Below are positions 21,317 to 28,127 of a stretch of DNA of 28,127 nt, one piece after another. How positions within the stretch are numbered: the first letter of the stretch is position 1; each line of letters begins with the position of its first letter. The DNA is from Geosiphon pyriformis (lineage: Eukaryota > Glomeromycota > Glomeromycetes > Archaeosporales > Geosiphonaceae). The stretch lies in contig JAAOMT010000631.1 of the NCBI GenBank assembly GCA_016748015.1, forward strand, positions 6,384 through 34,510, in the 5' to 3' direction. The notes below the pieces were generated by a model that saw only the letters and a list, made by a program, of their open reading frames with translations, was not told the origin of the DNA and did not search any database. Both the position numbers and the translations under genes were made by a program.

Positions 21317-21525
21317 CAATATAAATCAAAAATGATGTTAATTAAGACTAATATACTTATTTTTATATTAAAATTAAATAATTTTTTATGTTATTACTTG
21401 ATTTAAAAAGCCATAAAAATTAATTATAGTATGATCACTAAAAAAAAACTACTCATAATATCATATTAGATTGTATTTACTTTACTTTTATGATAATATA
21501 TTATTAGCCAATATTAAACATATTA
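21317..21525 (+). repeat. Dispersed repeat, copy B (more AT-rich)
   Basis: Aligns with the reverse complement of 10891-11100. By hand I count about 14 positions where A has C or G and B has T or A, against about 4 in the other direction; about 9 of the 14 are in CpA/TpG context. Copy B is thus the more mutated copy. Confidence 0.8.
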
Positions 21526-21546
21526 CAATCAGGGAGATTTTCCAAT

Positions 21547-22045
21547 TTGTCAATGGAAATCATTTTTTTTATGATAATAAAAAAAATTAGAGAAGTTTTT
21601 GGAAACAATTGTAAAACACTAAACAAAATTTCTAAAATATTACAATATTTAATTATTATTTTTTTTTATAAGCTGCTACTGTCATCAAAAGACAATGACA
21701 AAACTATTATATCTGGCTTATTGTTTGTGAGTATTATAAGAGTTTTAATAATAGTTAATATATAATACAGTACTGCTGCTCTTGGTATTTTAAAAACTGG
21801 TGGTGCTTCAAAGGCTAGTAGTGCTTTGGAAGCTATTGTTGTAGGTATTGATAAAGTTATTCTGGATCAAACTTTGGCTAATAAGATTATTTTTTCTTCA
21901 TATTGAAAAAAAAATTAACAGACCTACAAATAAGAATAATGGCCCAATAGAATTCTTCAGGAACAAGTTTAATAGGACATTGTTCGAGCAAATTAACTGA
22001 AAATAGAGTTTGAATTTACTATTTCTTAGAAAGAAAAATGTGACT
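21547..22045 (+). pseudogene. Decayed ORF of unknown family
   Basis: ATG 21547 opens an ORF to TAA 21763-21765. The same frame continues directly with YSTAALGILKTGGASKASSA, then LEAIVVGIDKVILDQTLANK to TGA near 21904, and on through several TAA/TAG codons (NRILQEQV, DIVRAN, LKIEFEFTIS). The block of small residues (GILKTGGASKASSALEA) is ordinary protein composition, not chance in this DNA. Stops between NI and YS, KN and QTYK, and AN and LK fit Gln. The family is not recognised. Confidence 0.45.
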
Positions 22046-22129
22046 AATAATAAAACTCAAAGCATAAAAATTCCAATATATATCTAATAAATACGTTTTC
22101 ACACCAACTTTGGCATTTGTGATTAAAAA

Positions 22130-22680
22130 AAAGCTCTATACTAACAATCATATTCATCATTCAACCAATATTTAGTATTAGTGAGCAAAAGTTTGACTAA
22201 TAGTTTTAAAGATATATTAAAAATCAACTTTTTTGGAGCAAATAAATCCATGTTGAATGTTTTTCATAATCCAAACATAATTATACAGAATAGAAATTCG
22301 GACTTAGACTTAACATATTATGTTTTAAAAATGGATATATATAATACAATGGCAGCATTAGCATTAAATTCAATCTTAATGGCTGATAAAATTTTTGTAT
22401 ATGATCCAAATTTTTCAGCTTGTAAAAAATATTGCAAATAGAAGTCAATAAAAAGGAGTGGCAAAGAACCATATATTGAAAATTATTAATATCAAACAAT
22501 TGGCAATAGTAGTTGTTAAAACTTTATGGAATCTATTCAGTGGTTTTCTCTTTAGCAGCTAGTAGATATCTCAACTATGTGTTTAAATAATAGAACTGGA
22601 TGGAGTTTAAAATCTCACAAAACATGTATTAGCAAAAGAGCCTAACCCATAATCTTTATATTATAGCTCTGAACAAGAAT
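22130..22680 (+). pseudogene. Decayed ORF, perhaps transposase-derived
   Basis: The plus-strand frame around 22181-22441 reads FFGANKSMLNVFHNPN, NRNSDLDLTYYVLKMD, ALALNSILMADKIFVYDPN, then TAG and continues KSIKRSGKEPYIENY, TAA, YQTIGNSSC, TAA, NFMESIQWFSL, TAG, QLVDISTMCLNNRTGWSLK, SHKTCISKRA, TAA. The segment D-x(6)-LNNRTGWSLK-x-HK resembles the second catalytic block of DDE transposases of the Tc1/pogo type, a weak match. All stops are TAG/TAA at positions suited to Gln. No terminal repeats found. Confidence 0.4.
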
Positions 22681-23057
22681 TTTGCCAAGCATTATATTGA
22701 ACAATATAAGCATTAGTGCCACAATAATTACAATTTATATTTCACACAACTTCTGGGCTACATATATTAAAATCATCATTCACCATAGAAACAATTACAT
22801 CATAGACATTGGATTTATAGTTAATATCTTCAAAAATACAAGCATTGTATATTAATTAATTACAGTTCTAATTATAAATAATAATACATCCAACTCAATA
22901 TAAACAAAATTGTACACAATACAATATATTTCTAACTTCTTGAAGGATATTTATTAGGTTGTGACATGATTAATTTGATAAGTTTCAAAAACATAATTAC
23001 TTAAAAGAGATATTAGAAAGTTAATAATAGATAATAGTTGTAATTTTATTAATAAAT

Positions 23058-25663
23058 TTACATTTTTTGATGATCTGTTTTTTCACTTATTACTGAAATT
23101 GGTTTCCAAGTACCTAATGATATTTTTTTAATTCACTTTGCTTTAAAAAGTCTATTTTTTTTATCCATGCAATTTCACTGAATTTTTTCATTTCTTCACT
23201 TAATATCTATTTATGGTCAATATCACAAAAAATATGATTAGAAACATTTGGATTTACAAATTGTGTCTTTTTTATCTGAACTTAAAATTAATTTGATTTA
23301 ACAATAAAGCTAGAACGTATATGAAACCTGTATATTTTACTTTTAGAATATCCAATAACATTAAAAAGATTAGTATACAATCTCTTAAATTTAATACAGT
23401 TAAACACTGCAATTTTCTAATGCTGTTGTGAAGATATAGAAAAAATTAACAATTTAAGTGTTTTGTTAATTTTTTCAAGTATTGCATCATAGTCTTAATG
23501 TTAATTTGAAAGTTTAGATCAAGAAATTACAATTTTTTCTTGAATCAGCTTGCAAACTTTAGGCTTCAATTGTAGTCATTGTTCTTTATCAACAATTTCA
23601 ATTAATTGGTAAATAGGATAGCACTAAGCAGACCAAATTGGTGCAAACATTCATCTAGCCATGAGTCTTAATGAAAACCTATTAAAACAAACTCTAGTAC
23701 AAAAGTTAATAATTATTTGTAAATAAAAAAAGACTTATTTATACTTTAATCTGAATATGAGATTTGTTTTATTTTGGGCCCATTTTAAGTAACCTTCAAC
23801 AAATAGATTTTTCTTAAAAACAATATATAGTCACATTAATTTGGAAGTCATTACATGTCTATATATATTATATATTAAATTCTATGACTTATAATAATCA
23901 AAACAATTTTTAAAAAACTGCAGTTGACTTTTACTCTAATATTCCTAATATTGTGCAAAATATTTTATATTAATATTTCAATTCAGCTCAACAAATGCTT
24001 TTAACATATTTATCTCTTCATGAAGAACACCCAAAACCAATATAAGCCAAGAAAAGTTTTTTTTAATTATTTGTGTACAATAATAAGATACTTTATTACA
24101 TGTTACTACAATTCATTTACGGCTACCATTTTTAATGCCAAATAGTTTTTCAATATGTTCAAAAACCTTTTAAATATTGGCAATTGAGTTTGGGTTTATG
24201 GCTATTGGATTAGAAACATATAATTGCAACATATAAATCTCAATTTCTGGATACAATTGTGTATTTTCAAATGTGTAAGAATGAGGAATGAGTTTTTTGG
24301 TGATGTCAACTAATTCATTCAATTGATTTATCTTGGTAATTGTTGATAATTTGTTATGGCATGCAGGACAAATTCACTTCTTATTATTAATATTAAACAA
24401 TTGACAAGCTGGGCATTTTTTTAAAGAACCAATTTGGCTTTAATGTTGTACTAATTCATCAATCACATTTGTATTTTGACTTTTCTCCACACAAAGCTCT
24501 TTTAAAATAATAGTAAGATAATTAGTCAGTTCTTTATAAATTTCATTTATTATATCTGAAGTTAAAAAAATAATTTCTCATATTCCTTTTCGGGAAGTTC
24601 AGAATACAACCAAGAATCTATGTTTTGAATATTATTAATTTGATTATTATTAAAAACTCATAACAATATTGAATATGACTGTATTATATCTGCGATCTAA
24701 GTAATTTTTTTGACTTTTTTGTTCATTGTCAAAGGCTAAAAATAAAAATTTATTGGGAAGCTTTGACTGTTCTATAGCCAAACTTTCTAACCAGTTAGTA
24801 AACTTTTTATAGCAACCGGAACTTATAATATAATTATCAATATCAATGACCATTTTCGATTTTGTTACTAAATATTTGATTGCCAAAGTGGCTAAATTAA
24901 TAGCAGAAACATATTTAAGTGTCTTGATCCATATATAGCATCAATTGCTACAACACACTTAAAAAACTTTTCCTCTTTATTTTGATATTCATTTTTCATT
25001 ATAAGTAAGAGTTTCAATAAATCTTACAATGACTGAATTTCGTTTTGCAAGTTAAGTTAAAGAACAATACTCTAAAAAACTATCTAGACTAAAACGTTCA
25101 TGATTTTTTTTTAAACTTATTATATTATTATACAAATTATTTTGTTTCCTTTTGGTGATTTCTGTTATGGATTTAATATGACTTTGTTGATTATTAAATG
25201 TTGCATTCTCAGATAATAATTGCTGATTGATATTTTCTAGTTCCTGTATCCATTTTATATAAACTTTATATATTGGATCTGGCAAGAATACTTGGACTCC
25301 AAAATCAGAAAAAGTTTTTTCTAATTCTAACAACTTGTTATTATTAGAAAGTTTTGGTCTTTTTTTTTTTTTTTCTAAATCTAAAAAATTTGAATCATTT
25401 GATTTAGTAATTCGTTTAATAAAAAACTTTTTAACAACAATCTGATTATAATGTCTTTTACATAAAGAGTAATTGTTTAGAGAGTCAAGTAATATAGTTA
25501 ATCTAAGAAAATACTTAGTTATTTCTATTATTCTTTCTGTTGCAACACTAACTGATGCATGTTGCCATCTTTGACTTTCTTTGATCTCACATTTTACTAA
25601 TTGACTTTTGTCATATTCACTAATAAGAGATTCAAATAAACAGGATAAGTCTTTGGCATTCAT
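23058..25663 (-). pseudogene. Long ORF (about 870 codons) of a glomeromycotan repeat-type protein family, hypermutated
   Basis: From the Met at 25663 one frame runs to TAA at 23058-23060 with about 25 internal stops and only two shifts, both single bases at T runs (near 24657 and 24570). Blocks in order: N-terminal helical part (SQRWQHASVSVATERIIEI, LCKRHYNQIVVKKFF, coiled-coil-like LENINQQLLSE); then CYIWIKTLKYVSAINLATLA, FLFLAFDNEQKSQKNYLDRR (24770-24700); NIQNIDSWLYSELPEKEYE; a zinc-knuckle-like CPACQLF...ICPACH pair (24415-24355); KLFGIKNGSRK*IVVTC; LVLGVLHEEINMLKAFVEL; FAPIWSA; YPIYQLIEI. I recall this family as a multicopy, probably transposon-linked protein of mycorrhizal fungi, but I could not search. 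Stops are TAA, TAG and TGA where Gln, Trp or Arg fit (NKK*ICPAC, ELN*NI, SRK*IVV). The Cys residues of the zinc pair remain. Confidence 0.7.
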
Positions 25664-28127
25664 TATAAAGCAAGATGTAATTTTAAATCCAATTTAATAA
25701 AAAACTACTATGTAAAGTTGTGTGAATCTTTATAGATTCTAAAACTTTGTGTTTATAAAATATGTTTCTACTATTAGTTTCGATTTTTATATGAAGTATT
25801 TGATTAATAAAATATTATCGAATTCTCTATGCTAATAATGCTAAACAGTAATTAGATTACAAGAATTTTTTGTGAATTATTTCAGAATTGATCTACGAAA
25901 TTTAAAATCTCCTTAACTGTATTAAAAATAAATGAGTACATATAATAACACTTTTTGTTAATTAAAAGTTATGTAATATTTTTAATATCGATAAAACTAC
26001 ATTATTTTATATTATATTACCAAATTGAGATCTTATTACAATATTATGTTATGATACTAAACAATTAAAAGTGTAACTAATACTTGCTTTTACAATCAAT
26101 ACTAATAGAACTAAGTATTTGTCACCACTTATTGTTAATCATGCTAAATATTTATGTTGTTTTCAAAAAAAAATAGAAGAATAACTTGGTTTTTAATATC
26201 ATTCAAATATTTGCACTTAGATAACTGGTAATATTTTTTAATAATGACTTATTAATTAAGATTATTAGTTACATAAAAAAAACCAAAACATATTGTTATT
26301 AATAGACAATTTTGCTAATCATAAATATAATACAAAATTTATTACAAATATTTATATAAAACAGTTTATATTTAACTTAACAACATATATTTAGCCTATA
26401 AATACTAGAATTATTTATTGTTTTAAGACATATTCCTGTCACTATTTTTTTTATTATATATTAAATCTTTTTAATAATAATATTAATAATATTTATGTAA
26501 TTAACCAACTTTAAGCAATATGTCTAATTTATAAAACAAGAAAAAAGTTTTAAATAAAATAATTACTTATTACTAACAAAAAGTTGGCATTTTTTTAATC
26601 AATACAAATAACAACTTTTAGAATAAAACTGCAAACTTAAAAATAATAACTAATTATAATCAAAAAATAGTATAAGAAAAGATTAAAAATGAATACAAAA
26701 AATTCAATTATATATAACCAAATTGTACATACTTATTAATTAAAAAACTAATAAATTTATCTAAAAAAAACAATACAATTATTTTAAAATATCTGAATAA
26801 TAATAAAATTGCAAATTATATTATAATAAATTGTAAAACAAAACATGATAGCTCTAATAAAAAACAAAAAGTACAAAAAATAATAAGTATTAAAATATAT
26901 TAACTATTATTACAAATTTTAAACAATTTATAAAGCTTAAAAATAACAAGAAATTTTATGATATAATTAGTAAGCTTGCTTATGATAAATATATACTTCA
27001 TAAAAAAATACAAAATAAACAAAAACAAATAACTCTTATAAATTTCTTTAATATTGTATAAATTATTTAAAAATTTTTATAAGAATATGCAAATAAATTT
27101 ATTTTTTAATAATATTATATCTATTTTTATTATATATATACTATATATACTTAAACTTAAGAAAACTTATAACTTGTAATGATCTATAACAATTTATATC
27201 TACTAAAAATATAAGTTATTTTAGGTTTAATTGTAATATACTTTTATTAAAAATAGTTTTTTCTTATAATCAATACAAATAAACTTTAAGTATTAATATA
27301 GCTAGTTTTTTTAGTTAAAAAATATATATTATAAAATACTTATTATTAATTTTTTTAATTTGTCTTTTTTTATTTAATTTAATAATAATAACAAATTTAT
27401 ATAAAAATTGTTAATTTATAAAACTTAATAAGTTTTTAAGATAGATTTTTTTTTTAATTTTAATAAACAGTTTTTTATAATAATAGTTTTAAAATAATTA
27501 CAAATAGCTAGTATTTTTATATAATATTTGTTAAAATTTTATTAAAATTCTTAAATATTTTAGTTAAATATAATATTAGATTTAAAAAATTAATTATTAT
27601 TAATAAGTATTTAGTACTTTATAATTTTAATTATTAAGATTAATTAAGTATAATAATATTATTAACTTTAAAAAAAAGTCATTAATTTTATTAATTAAAG
27701 TTTTTATAATTCTATTAATAATAATTAAATGTGTATTAATAGTTATATTAACTTAATAATTTTATTAATCTATAAGTTATTTTGTAATAATATATAAAAT
27801 TAAAATTTAGAATATGTTTGATTTTTTAATTATTAATTTTTGTATTTATAAATATTATTATAAATAAGTTAATAAAGTTTAAAACAGTTTTATTAATTAG
27901 CAGTTTTTTTGTTTTTTTTAAATCAAATAGAAATATAGTAATAAAAATATTATTTTCTATAATTATAACAAATAAAATAATATTTAATGTGTTTAATTTC
28001 AAAAAATAAATAATAAACTAATTTTTTGATATAATAAAAAAACTTAAATAGCTTTAAAAATTTGAAATTATAAATGTGAATTTTTTAAATTTTTGATGTA
28101 TTGTTTTTATTATTAATTAGTATTATT
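25664..28127. other. AT-rich stretch without recognisable genes
   Basis: About 2.5 kb of A/T runs. 25934-25960 (GAGTACATATAATAACACTT and on) resembles the reverse complement of 10860-10886, just beside dispersed repeat copy A, so another fragment of that repeat family may lie here. Nothing else recognised. Confidence 0.5.

Overview
The window reads as nuclear DNA of a very AT-rich eukaryote, most likely an arbuscular mycorrhizal fungus (Glomeromycotina). The reasons are the many short GT-AG introns of about 50-90 nt, the extreme AT content, a Tc1/mariner element, and several protein families that I recognise from Rhizophagus/Gigaspora-type genomes. That recognition comes from memory and was not searched. 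No prokaryotic signals, tRNA or rRNA genes were seen.

Layout. 1-302: 3' end of a Tc1/mariner transposon. About 305-4950: AT-rich DNA without genes, interrupted by a 96-bp GC-rich island (2941-3036) and a fragment duplicated from a nearby gene (3735-3955). 4950-8107 (minus): a broken multi-exon gene for a signal-peptide/membrane protein. 9170-10127 (minus): a broken multi-exon gene 'K' of unknown function, with more exon-like sequence at 10330-10725. 10891-11100: one copy of a dispersed repeat whose second copy lies inverted at 21317-21525. 11101-13221: a 2.1-kb, GC-richer inverted-repeat element with two about 0.76-0.80-kb arms, each holding a convergent copy of the same small gene. 13222-13620: a broken copy of gene K in opposite orientation. 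13690-17075 (minus): a 5'-truncated XPG/Rad2 (ERCC5) nuclease gene copy. 17480-18300: a decayed ORF, perhaps retroelement-derived. 18321-18727: a 133-bp tandem repeat. 19495-19935: a 57-bp tandem repeat that encodes a 19-residue repeat on the minus strand. 19991-22680: several decayed ORFs. 23058-25663 (minus): one very long decayed ORF (about 870 codons) of a repeat-type protein family. 25664-28127: AT-rich DNA without genes.

The common theme is decay by C-to-T / G-to-A transition. Almost every coding remnant keeps its frame over long distances and is interrupted by stops that sit where Gln (CAA/CAG), Trp (TGG) or Arg (CGA) codons would fit. In the XPG copy, conserved Gly, Pro and Arg residues are changed in the same direction. 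In the 57-bp repeat one codon appears as CGA, CAA, TGA and TAA in different units. In the dispersed repeat pair I counted by eye about 14 C-to-T/G-to-A changes against about 4 in reverse. This resembles RIP (repeat-induced point mutation) or strong cytosine deamination acting on repeated DNA. The 2.1-kb inverted-repeat element looks much less affected. I considered reassignment of UAA/UAG to Gln and rejected it, because Trp/Arg-type stops, single-base frameshifts and directional missense changes occur as well. No gene here is clearly intact.
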